This document shows positions 15,874 to 25,779 of a stretch of DNA of 64,000 bases, piece by piece; within the stretch, counting starts at the first letter, position 1; the number at the start of each line of letters is the position of its first letter. This DNA comes from Janthinobacterium sp. UMAB-56 (GTDB lineage Bacteria > Pseudomonadota > Gammaproteobacteria > Burkholderiales > Burkholderiaceae_D), in assembly GCF_900095265.1 (NCBI RefSeq), contig NZ_LT607663.1:1-64000 (forward strand), given 5' to 3'. Made by a program: the position numbers and the translations under genes. Below the pieces are notes generated by a model. The model saw only the letters and a list, made by a program, of their open reading frames with translations. It was not told where the DNA came from and made no database searches.

Positions 15874-17496
15874 ATGCCGCACATCGAAAGCAAACTCAAT
15901 CCGCGCAGTGAAGATTTCAAGGCCAATGCCGCGGCCATGCAAGCCATCGTCGACGATTTGCGCGACAAGGTGGAGAAAATCGCGGCCGGCGGCGGCGAAG
16001 CGGCGGCCGCCAAGCACCTGGCGCGCGGAAAACTGCTACCGCGCGACCGCGTGCAGATGCTGCTCGATCCCGGCACGCCCTTCCTCGAGTTTTCCCAGAT
16101 GGCGGCCTACGCCATGTACCAGGATGCCAAAGGCGTCGATACGGCGCCTTCCGCCGGCATCATCACGGGCATCGGCAGGGTCTCGGGCCAGGAATGCGTC
16201 ATCGTCTGCAACGACGCCACCGTCAAGGGCGGCACCTATTACCCGATGACGGTGAAAAAGCACTTGCGCGCCCAGGAAATCGCCGACCAGAACAACTTGC
16301 CCTGCATTTATCTGGTCGATTCGGGCGGCGCCAACTTGCCGAACCAGGACGACGTCTTCCCCGACCGCGACCATTTCGGCCGCATCTTCTACAACCAGGC
16401 GAATCTGTCGGCCAAGGGTATCCCGCAAATCGCCGTGGTGATGGGTTCTTGCACGGCAGGCGGCGCCTACGTGCCGGCCATGAGCGACGAATCGATCATC
16501 GTCAAGGAGCAGGGCACGATTTTCCTCGGCGGCCCTCCGCTGGTCAAGGCGGCCACCGGTGAGGTGGTGACGGCCGAAGACCTGGGCGGCGGCGACGTGC
16601 ACACGCGGTTGTCCGGCGTGGTCGACCATCTGGCGCAGAATGATTTGCACGCGCTGTCGCTGGCGCGCACCATCGTCTCCAACCTGAACCGCACCAAGCC
16701 GCAGCAGATGGCCTTGCGCGAGTCCGTCGAGCCCAAATACCCGACGCAGGAACTGTATGGCGTGATCCCCGTCGACACGCGCAAGCCCTTCGATGTGCGC
16801 GAAGTGATCGCGCGCATCGTCGACGGCAGCGATTTCGACGAATTCAAGGCCCGCTACGGCACTACCCTGATCTGCGGCTTCGCGCATATTTATGGCGTCA
16901 AGGTGGGCATCATCGCCAACAACGGCATTCTGTTCTCCGAATCGGCCCTGAAAGGCACGCATTTCATCGAATTGTGCTGCCAGCGCAAGATCCCGCTCGT
17001 CTTCCTGCAAAATATCACGGGCTTCATGGTGGGCCGCAAGTACGAAAACGAGGGGATTGCCCGCAATGGCGCCAAGATGGTCACGGCCGTCGCCACGGCC
17101 GCCGTGCCGAAATTCACGGTCATCATCGGCGGCAGCTTCGGCGCCGGCAATTACGGCATGTGCGGCCGCGCCTTCTCTCCACGTTTCATGTGGATGTGGC
17201 CGAATGCGCGCATTTCCGTCATGGGCGGCGACCAGGCAGCTTCCGTGCTGGCCACTGTCAAGCGCGACGGCATCGAGGGCAAGGGCGGCGCATGGAGCGC
17301 GGAAGAAGAAGCGACCTTCAAGCAGCCGATCAAGGATCAATATGAACACCAGGGACACCCATACTATGCCACCGCGCGCCTGTGGGACGATGGCGTGATC
17401 GACCCGGCCGACACCCGCATGGTACTGGGCCTGGGCCTGTCGGCCGCCTTGAACGCGGAAATCCCGGACACGAAGTTCGGCGTATTCCGCATGTAA
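15874..17496 (+). CDS. liuB: Methylcrotonyl-CoA carboxylase, carboxyltransferase (beta) subunit
   Basis: The 540-residue protein is a biotin-dependent carboxyltransferase. With the alpha subunit coded at 22807 it carboxylates 3-methylcrotonyl-CoA in leucine breakdown. Two crotonase-like halves are seen, with typical runs [25 protein letters not shown] and, in the second half, [17 protein letters not shown] and [16 protein letters not shown]. The length matches MCC beta subunits (about 535). It opens the operon; liuC follows after 21 bases. No liuA (isovaleryl-CoA dehydrogenase) or liuR is present directly upstream, where ychJ lies instead. Confidence 0.92.
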   Translation: MPHIESKLNPRSEDFKANAAAMQAIVDDLRDKVEKIAAGGGEAAAAKHLARGKLLPRDRVQMLLDPGTPFLEFSQMAAYAMYQDAKGVDTAPSAGIITGIGRVSGQECVIVCNDATVKGGTYYPMTVKKHLRAQEIADQNNLPCIYLVDSGGANLPNQDDVFPDRDHFGRIFYNQANLSAKGIPQIAVVMGSCTAGGAYVPAMSDESIIVKEQGTIFLGGPPLVKAATGEVVTAEDLGGGDVHTRLSGVVDHLAQNDLHALSLARTIVSNLNRTKPQQMALRESVEPKYPTQELYGVIPVDTRKPFDVREVIARIVDGSDFDEFKARYGTTLICGFAHIYGVKVGIIANNGILFSESALKGTHFIELCCQRKIPLVFLQNITGFMVGRKYENEGIARNGAKMVTAVATAAVPKFTVIIGGSFGAGNYGMCGRAFSPRFMWMWPNARISVMGGDQAASVLATVKRDGIEGKGGAWSAEEEATFKQPIKDQYEHQGHPYYATARLWDDGVIDPADTRMVLGLGLSAALNAEIPDTKFGVFRM

Positions 17497-17517
17497 GCGG
17501 CATTCAGGGAGAAGAGA

Positions 17518-18306
17518 ATGGAATTTGAAACCTTAAAGCTGGTCATCGAGGGCAATGTCGCCACCGTGACCCTGAACCGCCCCGATGTGCGCAACGCCTT
17601 CAACGAGACGACGATCGCCGAGCTGGCGCGCGCCTTCGAGGGCCTGGGACGCAGCGAGATGGTGCGCGCCATCGTGCTGGCGGCCAATGGCGCAGCCTTT
17701 TGCGCCGGCGCAGACTTGCACTGGATGAAGAAGATGGCCGGCTACACGCATGCCGAAAACCAGGCCGACGCGCTGCAGCTGGCGCAGATGCTGCGCACGA
17801 TTTACCTGTGTCCCAAGCCCGTGGTGGCGAAGATCCAGGGCGACTGTTATGCGGGCGGCATGGGCCTGGTCGCCGCATGCGATATCATTCTGGCTGCGGA
17901 AGACGTGCATTTCTGCCTGAGCGAAGTGCGGCTGGGACTGATCCCTGCCACTATTTCACCGTATGTCATCAAGGCCATGGGCGAAAACGCGGCACGCCGC
18001 TATTTCCTGACCGCGGAGCGATTCTCCGCACAGGAAGCGCTGCGCATCGGCTTTGCCCACGAGGTAGTCGCTGGCGACGCGCTGGACGCGAAAACCTTTG
18101 ACGTGCTCAAAGCGCTGACGGGCAACAGCCCGCACGCCGTGGCGCAAGCGAAAACGCTGGTGCGCGAGATCGCCGGCCAGCCGGTCGATGACGCGCTGCT
18201 GGCGGACACCGCCGAGCGCATCGCGCAGATCCGCGCGTCGGAGCAGGGACGCGAAGGCGTGCAATCCTTCCTCGACAAGCGCAAGCCGAGTTGGCTCATG
18301 GGCTAG
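17518..18306 (+). CDS. liuC: Methylglutaconyl-CoA hydratase (enoyl-CoA hydratase family)
   Basis: This 262-residue crotonase-fold enzyme is expected to hydrate 3-methylglutaconyl-CoA to HMG-CoA, the step after the carboxylase. Crotonase features are visible: NAFNETTIAEL near the start, the oxyanion-hole stretch FCAGADLHWMKKM at about residues 61-73, and GDCYAGGMGLVAACD at about 110-124. It lies between liuB and the biotin genes, 19 bases before bioA. GGGAGAAGAG provides the ribosome site. Substrate is assigned from operon context, since the fold alone does not settle it. Confidence 0.88.
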   Translation: MEFETLKLVIEGNVATVTLNRPDVRNAFNETTIAELARAFEGLGRSEMVRAIVLAANGAAFCAGADLHWMKKMAGYTHAENQADALQLAQMLRTIYLCPKPVVAKIQGDCYAGGMGLVAACDIILAAEDVHFCLSEVRLGLIPATISPYVIKAMGENAARRYFLTAERFSAQEALRIGFAHEVVAGDALDAKTFDVLKALTGNSPHAVAQAKTLVREIAGQPVDDALLADTAERIAQIRASEQGREGVQSFLDKRKPSWLMG

Positions 18307-18325
18307 CAATATCATTGGAGCATTT

Positions 18326-19654
18326 TTGAAAGCAGAAAAACAATCGGGCTGGGTCGAACGCAGTCTGCGCAGCGTGTGGCACCCCTGCACACAGATGCAG
18401 CATCATGAGACTGTACCGCTCATCCCCGTCAGCCACGGCCGCGGCGCCTGGCTGTATGACCACGAAGGCCGACGCTACCTGGACGCCATCAGCTCCTGGT
18501 GGGTGAACCTGTTCGGCCATGCCAACCCGCGCATCAATGCGGAACTCAAGGATCAACTGGACCGGCTGGAACACGCCATGCTGGCCGGTTTTACGCATGA
18601 ACCGGTGATCGAACTGTCGGAAAAACTCTCCGCCTTGACGGGTGGCGTGCTCGGTCACAGCTTTTATGCCTCCGACGGGGCCTCGGCCGTGGAAATCGCC
18701 CTGAAAATGAGCTTTCATGCGTGGCGTAACAGCGGCAAAAGCGAGAAACAGGAATTCGTCTGTCTGAAGGGCAGCTACCACGGCGAAACCATCGGCGCGC
18801 TGGCCGTCACCGATGTCGCCCTGTTCAAGGATGCCTACGGTCCCCTGCTGCGCGCCACGCAGACGGTGATGTCGCCCGACTTCCGCCAGGCGGCCGAGGG
18901 CGAATCCGCCCAGGAAGTGGCACGCCGCGCGGCCTTTGAGGTGGAACGGCTGTTCCAGCAGAAGGCCGACAAAATCGCCGCCATCATCATCGAGCCGCTG
19001 GTGCAGTGCGCCACCGGCATGGCCATGCACGATCCGCTATACCTGTCGCTGGTGCGCGCCCTGTGCGACCGCTACCAGGTACACCTGATCCTCGATGAAA
19101 TCGCCGTCGGCTGCGGGCGTACGGGCACTTTCTTTGCCTGCGAACAGGCCGGCATCTGGCCCGACTTCGTCTGCCTGTCGAAGGGCATCAGCGGCGGCTA
19201 CCTGCCTTTATCGCTGGTGATGACGCGCGAAGACATTTATCAAGCCTTCTACAGCACCGACGTACGCCGCGGCTTCTTGCATTCGCACTCGTACACGGGC
19301 AACCCGCTGGCCTGCCGCGCCGCGCTGGCGACCTTGTCGATTTTCGAGGAAGACGATGTACTGGTGGCCAACCGGGTACGCGCCGAAAAGATCACGCGCG
19401 CCCTGGCGCCGCTGGCACAGCATGAAAAAGTAAAACACTTCCGCCAGCAGGGCATGATCTGGGCCTTTGACGCCATCGATGCGGCGCCCGACTTTTCGCG
19501 CCGCTTCTTCGGCACGGCGCTGGAACACGAACTCTTGATGCGTCCCATCGGCTCGACCGTCTACCTGATGCCGCCGTACATCCTCGACGACGGGGAAATC
19601 GCGGGCCTGGGCCAGCAGACGCTGGCCGTCTTCAACCAAGTGATCGGAGCCTGA
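18326..19654 (+). CDS. bioA: Adenosylmethionine-8-amino-7-oxononanoate aminotransferase
   Basis: BioA transfers the amino group of S-adenosylmethionine to KAPA, giving DAPA in biotin synthesis. The 442-residue class-III aminotransferase shows the family start [11 protein letters not shown], then [13 protein letters not shown], and the PLP lysine in [13 protein letters not shown] place the start at TTG 18326, with GGAG five bases upstream and the first residues KAEKQSGW; no ATG is present in frame before the conserved region except far upstream inside liuC. It follows liuC by 19 bases and precedes bioF by one base. Confidence 0.92.
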   Translation: MKAEKQSGWVERSLRSVWHPCTQMQHHETVPLIPVSHGRGAWLYDHEGRRYLDAISSWWVNLFGHANPRINAELKDQLDRLEHAMLAGFTHEPVIELSEKLSALTGGVLGHSFYASDGASAVEIALKMSFHAWRNSGKSEKQEFVCLKGSYHGETIGALAVTDVALFKDAYGPLLRATQTVMSPDFRQAAEGESAQEVARRAAFEVERLFQQKADKIAAIIIEPLVQCATGMAMHDPLYLSLVRALCDRYQVHLILDEIAVGCGRTGTFFACEQAGIWPDFVCLSKGISGGYLPLSLVMTREDIYQAFYSTDVRRGFLHSHSYTGNPLACRAALATLSIFEEDDVLVANRVRAEKITRALAPLAQHEKVKHFRQQGMIWAFDAIDAAPDFSRRFFGTALEHELLMRPIGSTVYLMPPYILDDGEIAGLGQQTLAVFNQVIGA

Positions 19655-19655
19655 G

Positions 19656-20852
19656 ATGGAGCTGATCGCGCGATTACAACAGCAACTGCAAGGGCTGGAA
19701 GAGCGCAGCCTGATACGCCGCCGCCGCACCGTCGACACGCCGTGCGCGCCGCGCCTGACGGTCGATGGCCGCGACATGCTGGCCTTTTGCAGCAATGACT
19801 ACCTGGGCCTGGCGTCGCATCCGCGCATCGTGGCAGCGCTGAAAGAGGGCGCCGACCTGTATGGCGCCGGCAGCGGCGCTTCGCACCTGATCAGTGGCCA
19901 TAGCCGCGCCCACGCACTGCTGGAAGAACGCCTGGCCGATTTCGTGGGCGCCAACCTGGAACAGGCGCGCGCCCTGTATTTTTGCACCGGTTACATGGCT
20001 AATTTAGCTGTGCTGACGGCCCTGGCCGCCGGTGATGCCGAAGCCGAGATCTTCTCGGAAGCGCTGAACCATGCTTCGCTGATCGACGGCACGCGCCTGG
20101 CACGCGTGAAAACGCGCGTGTATCCGCACGCCGACCTCGATGCCTTGGCGGCCCTGCTGGCGGATAGCACGGCGACAAGCAAAATCGTCGTCACCGACAG
20201 CGTCTTCAGCATGGATGGCGACCTGGCGCCGCTGCCCGCGTTGCTGGCCCTGTGCGAGCAGTACGGCGCCTGGCTGGTGGTCGACGACGCGCATGGCTTC
20301 GGCGCCCTGGGCGAGAATGGCCGTGGCGCACTCGAACACTTCGACCTGCATTCGCCGCTCCTGGTGTACGTGGGCACCCTGGGCAAATCGGCTGGCGTGG
20401 GCGGCGCCTTTGTTTGCGCGCATGAAGCCGTGATCGAAACCCTGATCCAGAAGGCGCGCCCCTATATCTTCACCACGGCGGCGGCACCGGCGCTGGCGCA
20501 TGCGCTGCTGGCCAGCCTGGACATCATCGCCGGTGACGAAGGAAAACAACGTCGGGTGCACCTGGCGGCGTTGGTGGCGCAATGGAACGAGGGCTTGCGG
20601 CTGCAGCACTGGCAAGCCTTGCCGTCATTGAGTGCCATCCAGCCCGTCATCATCGGTGACAACGCGGACATGCTGGATATCGCCGCCACCCTGTACCAGC
20701 AAGGCCTGTGGGTCGGCGCGATCCGCCCACCTACCGTCCCTGTGGGCACGGCGCGCCTGCGCGTCACCCTGTCGGCCGGCCACACGGCGCAGGAAGTGGC
20801 GCAATTGATCAACGCAGTCAACACCCTCGAAAGGACTCGCCATGAGCCTTGA
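19656..20852 (+). CDS. bioF: 8-amino-7-oxononanoate synthase
   Basis: BioF condenses pimeloyl-ACP (or CoA) with L-alanine to KAPA, using PLP. The 398-residue protein has [14 protein letters not shown] near residue 45, the aldehyde-side histidine in [13 protein letters not shown], and the PLP lysine in [13 protein letters not shown] at about residue 243. It is one base after bioA and overlaps bioD by 11 bases, so the three genes are translated as a unit. Length is close to the usual 385-390. Confidence 0.93.
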   Translation: MELIARLQQQLQGLEERSLIRRRRTVDTPCAPRLTVDGRDMLAFCSNDYLGLASHPRIVAALKEGADLYGAGSGASHLISGHSRAHALLEERLADFVGANLEQARALYFCTGYMANLAVLTALAAGDAEAEIFSEALNHASLIDGTRLARVKTRVYPHADLDALAALLADSTATSKIVVTDSVFSMDGDLAPLPALLALCEQYGAWLVVDDAHGFGALGENGRGALEHFDLHSPLLVYVGTLGKSAGVGGAFVCAHEAVIETLIQKARPYIFTTAAAPALAHALLASLDIIAGDEGKQRRVHLAALVAQWNEGLRLQHWQALPSLSAIQPVIIGDNADMLDIAATLYQQGLWVGAIRPPTVPVGTARLRVTLSAGHTAQEVAQLINAVNTLERTRHEP

Positions 20853-21633
20853 TGACCCCATCGTGGCCGAAGTGCTGGCGGACCTGGTACCGGCCGTGCA
20901 GCCGGCTCCAGCCATTGCCGGCCTGCCATCGCGCTTTGCCTGTTTCGTCACCGGCACCGACACGGAAATCGGCAAGACCCTGACCTCGTCGGCCCTGCTG
21001 CATGCGCTGGTCGCGCGCGGCGTGCGCGCCTGCGGCATGAAACCGGTCGCCGCCGGCGCCGAGATGCGCGACGGCGAACTGCATAATGAAGACGCCGACA
21101 GCCTGATCGCCGCCGGCAACGTCACCATGCTGCGCAGCCTGACCACGCCTTACATGCTCAAGGAACCGGCAGCGCCGCACATCGCCGCCGCACTCGAAGG
21201 CGTCAGCATCGAATCGGTGCCGATCCTGGCCGCCTACCTGGAAATCGCCGCCGCCTCGGACGCCGTCGTGGTCGAAGGCGTGGGCGGCTTCCGCGTGCCG
21301 CTGTCTCCCGGCTTTGATTCAGCCGACCTGGCGCAGCAACTCGATTTGCCCGTGGTCCTCGTGGTCGGCATGCGCCTGGGCTGCATCAGCCAGGCCTTGC
21401 TGACGGTGGAAGCCATCGAAGCGCGCGGCTTGACGGTGATCGGCTGGGTTGCCAATACCCTGGAAGTGGAAATGCGCTTCCTCGACGAAAATATCGATGC
21501 GCTGATCGAGCGCATCCCGGCGCCGCTGCTAGGCAAGGTGCCGCGCCTGGCGCAACCGAGCGCAGAAGCGGCGGCGGCGTATCTCGATTTCACCGGCTTG
21601 CCCAACTGGCCGGCGCAGCATCCAAACACTTAA
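20842..21633 (+). CDS. bioD: Dethiobiotin synthetase
   Basis: BioD closes the ureido ring of dethiobiotin with CO2 and ATP. The 263-residue protein has its P-loop GTDTEIGKT at residues 38-46, then the substrate segment MKPVAAGAE and [13 protein letters not shown]. It carries about 30 residues ahead of the usual N-terminus. An internal start is possible, but the ATG at 20842 is well placed, overlapping the end of bioF, and follows AAAGGA. Confidence 0.92.
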   Translation: MSLDDPIVAEVLADLVPAVQPAPAIAGLPSRFACFVTGTDTEIGKTLTSSALLHALVARGVRACGMKPVAAGAEMRDGELHNEDADSLIAAGNVTMLRSLTTPYMLKEPAAPHIAAALEGVSIESVPILAAYLEIAAASDAVVVEGVGGFRVPLSPGFDSADLAQQLDLPVVLVVGMRLGCISQALLTVEAIEARGLTVIGWVANTLEVEMRFLDENIDALIERIPAPLLGKVPRLAQPSAEAAAAYLDFTGLPNWPAQHPNT

Positions 21634-21665
21634 ACGTATCCAAAAATAGAAGCGAAGGAATCACC

Positions 21666-22712
21666 ATGTCTCACGTCCAAGAAGCAGCAAAAACCGTCGA
21701 ACTGCACCGCCCTGCGGCGCGCATCACCGTGCCGGAGGCTGCCACCTGGCCGGTCGCCGATGTACTCGCCCTGTTCGACCTGCCTTTCAATGACCTGATG
21801 TTCAAGGCCCAGCAAACGCACCGCATCAACTTCCCCGATGGCGACGTGGAACTGGCGACCCTGTTGTCGATCAAGACAGGCGGCTGCGAGGAAGACTGCG
21901 GCTACTGCCCGCAGGCGGCCCGCTACGACACGGGCGTGGAAGCGAAGAAAATCCTCGACATCGACACGGTGCTTGACGCGGCCCGCCAGGCAAAAGCCAA
22001 TGGCGCCACGCGCTTTTGCATGGGCGCAGCATGGCGCGGCCCGAAGGACCGCGACATGGACAAAGTCGAAGAAATGGTCAGCAAAGTGAAAGCGCTAGGC
22101 CTGGAAACCTGCGCCACCCTGGGCATGCTGGAAGAAGGACAAGCCGACCGCCTGAAAAATGCGGGCCTCGACTTCTATAACCACAACCTCGACACAGCGC
22201 CCGAGTTCTACGATAACGTCATCTCGACGCGCGAATACCAGGACCGCCTCGATACTTTGGGCCGAGTGCGCGAAGCAGGCTTGAAAGTGTGCTGCGGCGG
22301 CATCGTCGGCATGGGCGAAACACGCTTGCAACGCGCGGGCCTGATCGCCCAGCTGGCAAACCTGAATCCGTATCCGGAATCGGTGCCCGTGAACCACCTG
22401 GTGCAAGTCGAAGGCACGCCTTTGTTTGGCCTGGAAGCGCTCGACCCGTTCGAATTCGTGCGCACGATCGCTGTGGCCCGCATCACCATGCCAAAGGCGC
22501 GCGTGCGTTTGTCGGCCGGTCGCCGCCAGATGGGCGAAGCCGTGCAAGCCATGTGCTTCCTGGCTGGCGCCAATTCCATCTTCTACGGCGACAAGCTGCT
22601 CACCACCGACAACCCGGAAGCGGAAGACGACCGCACCCTGCTGGGTAAACTGGGCTTGCAAACGCGCGGCGCCATGCTGGACTCGGTACAGAAAGAGAAG
22701 TGCGGCTGCTGA
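21666..22712 (+). CDS. bioB: Biotin synthase
   Basis: BioB is the radical-SAM enzyme that inserts sulphur into dethiobiotin. The [4Fe-4S] motif CEEDCGYC gives C74, C78 and C81. The YNHNLDT stretch and RVRLSAGR (the arginine ligand of the [2Fe-2S] cluster) are present. The 348-residue length is standard. GAAGGA precedes the ATG. It is the last biotin gene; a strong hairpin lies in the 94 bases before mccA. No bioC or bioH is in the window. Confidence 0.95.
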   Translation: MSHVQEAAKTVELHRPAARITVPEAATWPVADVLALFDLPFNDLMFKAQQTHRINFPDGDVELATLLSIKTGGCEEDCGYCPQAARYDTGVEAKKILDIDTVLDAARQAKANGATRFCMGAAWRGPKDRDMDKVEEMVSKVKALGLETCATLGMLEEGQADRLKNAGLDFYNHNLDTAPEFYDNVISTREYQDRLDTLGRVREAGLKVCCGGIVGMGETRLQRAGLIAQLANLNPYPESVPVNHLVQVEGTPLFGLEALDPFEFVRTIAVARITMPKARVRLSAGRRQMGEAVQAMCFLAGANSIFYGDKLLTTDNPEAEDDRTLLGKLGLQTRGAMLDSVQKEKCGC

Positions 22713-22722
22713 TGCAGCCATC

Positions 22723-22749
22723 GGAATGCGCCCCACCAGGGCGCATTCC
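22723..22749 (+). terminator. 11-bp perfect hairpin between bioB and mccA
   Basis: GGAATGCGCCC (22723-22733) and GGGCGCATTCC (22739-22749) pair perfectly around a five-base loop. Only a TTC follows rather than a long T-run, so it is more likely a partial terminator, attenuator or mRNA-processing site separating the biotin genes from mccA than a full stop. Confidence 0.55.
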
Positions 22750-22806
22750 TTCATCGCGACACCTCAGATAAAAAACTTCCAGCCACGAGCTGCAAAGAGA
22801 GAGACC

Positions 22807-24834
22807 ATGTTCACTAAAATCCTGATCGCCAACCGCGGCGAAATCGCTTGCCGTGTCGCCGCCACCGCGCGCCGCATGGGCATCCAGACTGTCGCCGTGT
22901 ATTCGGAAGCGGACGCCAACGCCAAGCACGTCGCCGTGTGCGACGAAGCCGTCTTGATCGGCCCCGCGCCGGCCAAGGAAAGCTATTTGTGCGGCGACAA
23001 GATCATCGCCGTGGCGCTGGCGACAGGGGCGCAGGCGATCCACCCCGGCTACGGCTTTTTGTCCGAAAACGCCGACTTCGCCGACGCCTGCGCGCAAGCG
23101 GGCCTGGTCTTCATCGGCCCGCCGGCATCCGCCATGCGCGCCATGGGCTCCAAGTCGGCCGCCAAGTCGCTGATGGAAAAAGCCAACGTGCCGCTGGTGC
23201 CCGGCTACCACGGCGAAGAACAGGATGCGGACTTCCTGCACGGCCAAGCCGACAAGATCGGCTATCCCGTCCTGCTGAAGGCGTCGGCTGGCGGCGGCGG
23301 CAAGGGCATGCGCGTCATCGACAACAGCGCCGACTTCAAGGCTGCGCTGGCCTCGTGCAAGCGCGAAGCGATCAGCTCTTTCGGCGACGACAAGGTGCTG
23401 GCCGAAAAATACCTGTCGCGCCCGCGGCATATCGAAATCCAGGTGTTCGCCGACACGCTCGGCAACTGCATCTACCTGTTTGAGCGCGATTGCTCGGTAC
23501 AGCGCCGTCATCAAAAGGTGCTGGAAGAAGCGCCTGCGCCCGGCATGTCGTTTGACCGCCGCGCCGCCATGGGCGAAGCGGCCGTCGCCGCCGCCAAGGC
23601 CGTCGGCTACGTGGGCGCGGGCACGGTGGAATTCATCGCCAACCAGGATGGCTCGTTCTACTTCATGGAGATGAACACGCGCCTGCAGGTGGAGCATCCG
23701 GTGACAGAAATGATCACCGGCACCGACCTGGTGGAATGGCAGTTACGCGTCGCCTTTGGCGAAACGCTGCCGAAAAAACAGAATGAATTGACGATTCACG
23801 GCCACGCCATCGAGGCACGCATCTACGCGGAAAATCCGGAAAAGGGCTTTTTGCCGTCGATCGGCACCTTGCGCCACATGCAGTCGCCATCGGCCGTGAC
23901 GTTCGAGCTGGGTGGCACGGTGGTTCCGGCTGCCGTACGCATCGATTCGGGCGTGCGCGAAGGCGATGCGATTTCGCCATTCTACGACCCGATGATCGCC
24001 AAGCTGATCGTCTGGGGCGCGGACCGCCGCGAGGCGCTGGCGCGCATGACGCAGGCGCTGGCCGAATACCAGATCGTCGGCCTGGCCAGCAATATCGCCT
24101 TTTTGAAACGCCTGGTCGAAGGCCAGGCATTTGCCAGCGCCGACCTCGATACGGGTTTGATCGAGCGCAATCAAGACACGCTGTTCCCCGCACTGCAGGC
24201 GGCGCCCGACACCGCACTGGCGCTGGCGTCCGTCGCCCTGCTGCTGGAAGAGAAAGCGGCCGCCGAAGCGCAATCGGCCAATCGCGCCGACCCGTGGGGC
24301 AATGCCCTGGGCTGGCGTCTGAACAGCACCCTGGGACGCAGCCTGTCGTTCGCCGATGAATTCGCGCTGGCCGGCGACAGCAAGGCCTATGCCGCGCGCA
24401 TCGCCTACAAGACGGAGGGCTGGCTGTTCAACGGCCAGCCACTCACCCTGACGGCGCGCAAAGGCAACGAGCTGCATATCAAGCTGGGCGAGCGTGCCGT
24501 GCACGGCACGGTGCTGCGCGATGGCGAGCAGTTCCACGTGTTCACCAATGGCTTGCACACCACACTGCATTACAGCGACCCGATGGCGCATGCGGGTGAA
24601 GTGGAAGCGGAAGGCGGGCGCCTGACGGCGCCGATGCCGGGCAAGGTCGTTGCCGTGCTGGTCAACAAAGGCCAGGACGTCAAAAAGGGCGAGCCTCTGG
24701 TCATCATGGAAGCGATGAAGATGGAGCACACCATCGCCGCGCCGCACGACGGCCTGGTGGAAGACGTGCTGTACGCGGTCGGCGACCAGGTGGCCGATGG
24801 CGCGCCGCTGCTGGCCTTCAAGGCCGCCGCGTAG
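22807..24834 (+). CDS. liuD: Methylcrotonyl-CoA carboxylase, biotin-containing (alpha) subunit
   Basis: The 675-residue protein joins a biotin carboxylase domain (about 1-450; KILIANRGEIACRV at the start, ATP-grasp KASAGGGGKGMRVI, EMNTRLQVEHPVTE) to a linker and a C-terminal biotin-carrier domain. The biotinyl lysine is in EAMKMEH, about 40 residues from the end. With LiuB it forms 3-methylcrotonyl-CoA carboxylase. The ATG at 22807 follows GAGAGA. The enzyme needs biotin, whose last four synthetic genes lie directly upstream. Confidence 0.93.
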   Translation: MFTKILIANRGEIACRVAATARRMGIQTVAVYSEADANAKHVAVCDEAVLIGPAPAKESYLCGDKIIAVALATGAQAIHPGYGFLSENADFADACAQAGLVFIGPPASAMRAMGSKSAAKSLMEKANVPLVPGYHGEEQDADFLHGQADKIGYPVLLKASAGGGGKGMRVIDNSADFKAALASCKREAISSFGDDKVLAEKYLSRPRHIEIQVFADTLGNCIYLFERDCSVQRRHQKVLEEAPAPGMSFDRRAAMGEAAVAAAKAVGYVGAGTVEFIANQDGSFYFMEMNTRLQVEHPVTEMITGTDLVEWQLRVAFGETLPKKQNELTIHGHAIEARIYAENPEKGFLPSIGTLRHMQSPSAVTFELGGTVVPAAVRIDSGVREGDAISPFYDPMIAKLIVWGADRREALARMTQALAEYQIVGLASNIAFLKRLVEGQAFASADLDTGLIERNQDTLFPALQAAPDTALALASVALLLEEKAAAEAQSANRADPWGNALGWRLNSTLGRSLSFADEFALAGDSKAYAARIAYKTEGWLFNGQPLTLTARKGNELHIKLGERAVHGTVLRDGEQFHVFTNGLHTTLHYSDPMAHAGEVEAEGGRLTAPMPGKVVAVLVNKGQDVKKGEPLVIMEAMKMEHTIAAPHDGLVEDVLYAVGDQVADGAPLLAFKAAA

Positions 24835-24845
24835 AGGCAGCCACG

Positions 24846-25778
24846 ATGCGCATCCTGTTACAACGTTCGGACGGCAAGGAAGCGGCGTGGATCGCCGATT
24901 TCAAGGACTTGCTGCCAGAGGCCGAAATGACCTTCTGGCGCGAAGGGGAAACGGTGGCGCCGTGCGACTACGCCGTCGTGTGGCAGCCGCCCGCCGCCAT
25001 GCTGCCCGAACTGGCCCACGTGAAAGCCATCTTCAACACGGGCGCCGGCGTCGACGCGCTTTTGAAATTCGGCGAGGCGCTGCCTTCCCACGTGCCGCTG
25101 GTACGCCTGGACGACGCGGGCATGGGCGTGCAGATGGCTGAATATGTGAGCCACGCCGTGCTGCGCCACTTCCGCCGTTTCGACGATTACGAGGCGCAGA
25201 ACCGCGCCGGCATCTGGCAGCCGCTACCCGCTTTCGACAAGGTGGACTTTCCTGTCGGCGTGCTGGGCCTGGGCGTGCTGGGCACCCGTGTGCTGGGCGC
25301 GCTGGCACAGTTCGAATTCCCCTTGCGCGGCTGGAGCCGCAGCCAGAAACACATCGATGGCGTGCAGTGCTACGCTGACGAAGAGGGGCTCGAAGCATTC
25401 TTGCGCGGCACGCGCGTGCTGGTGTGCATGCTGCCGCTCACGCCCGAGACGCACAACCTGCTCGACCGCACGCGCCTGTCCATGCTGCTGCCGGGCGCCT
25501 ATGTCATCAACGTGGCGCGCGGCGCGCATCTCGCCGAACCGGATCTGCTGACGCTGATCCGCTCCGGGCATATCGCCGGGGCGACACTCGACGTGTTTCG
25601 CAACGAGCCGCTGCCGCAACAGCACCCGTTCTGGCAAGAACCACGCATCACCATCACGCCGCATATTTCGGCCGCCACCCTGCGCCGCGAAAGCGTGGCG
25701 CAGATCGCCGCCAAGATGCGCCGCCTGCACGCCGGAGAAGCAGTCGCCGGCATCGTCAACCGTTTGCAAGGATATTGA
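24846..25778 (+). CDS. GhrA-like D-2-hydroxyacid dehydrogenase (glyoxylate/hydroxypyruvate reductase)
   Basis: This 310-residue NAD(P)-dependent dehydrogenase resembles GhrA. It has the nucleotide-binding GVLGLGVLGTRVLG at about residue 138, the substrate region FNTGAGVDAL, an arginine in NVARGAHL, and the late histidine in TITPHISAATLR. It reduces small 2-oxo acids such as glyoxylate. It sits 11 bases after mccA and one base before liuE, so it is co-transcribed with leucine catabolism. Its part in that pathway is not obvious; it may act on a 2-oxo acid formed during branched-chain breakdown. Confidence 0.82.
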   Translation: MRILLQRSDGKEAAWIADFKDLLPEAEMTFWREGETVAPCDYAVVWQPPAAMLPELAHVKAIFNTGAGVDALLKFGEALPSHVPLVRLDDAGMGVQMAEYVSHAVLRHFRRFDDYEAQNRAGIWQPLPAFDKVDFPVGVLGLGVLGTRVLGALAQFEFPLRGWSRSQKHIDGVQCYADEEGLEAFLRGTRVLVCMLPLTPETHNLLDRTRLSMLLPGAYVINVARGAHLAEPDLLTLIRSGHIAGATLDVFRNEPLPQQHPFWQEPRITITPHISAATLRRESVAQIAAKMRRLHAGEAVAGIVNRLQGY

Positions 25779-25779
25779 A

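Noticed and set aside
22426-22806. Extension of mccA upstream to give an 802-residue protein
   Set aside because: The extra residues are out-of-frame bioB and the intergenic hairpin. The family starts with the KILIANRGEIA run directly after ATG 22807.
22600-23697. A 365-codon minus-strand frame over bioB and mccA
   Set aside because: Crosses two certain genes, is His/Ala/Gly-rich and shows no motif.
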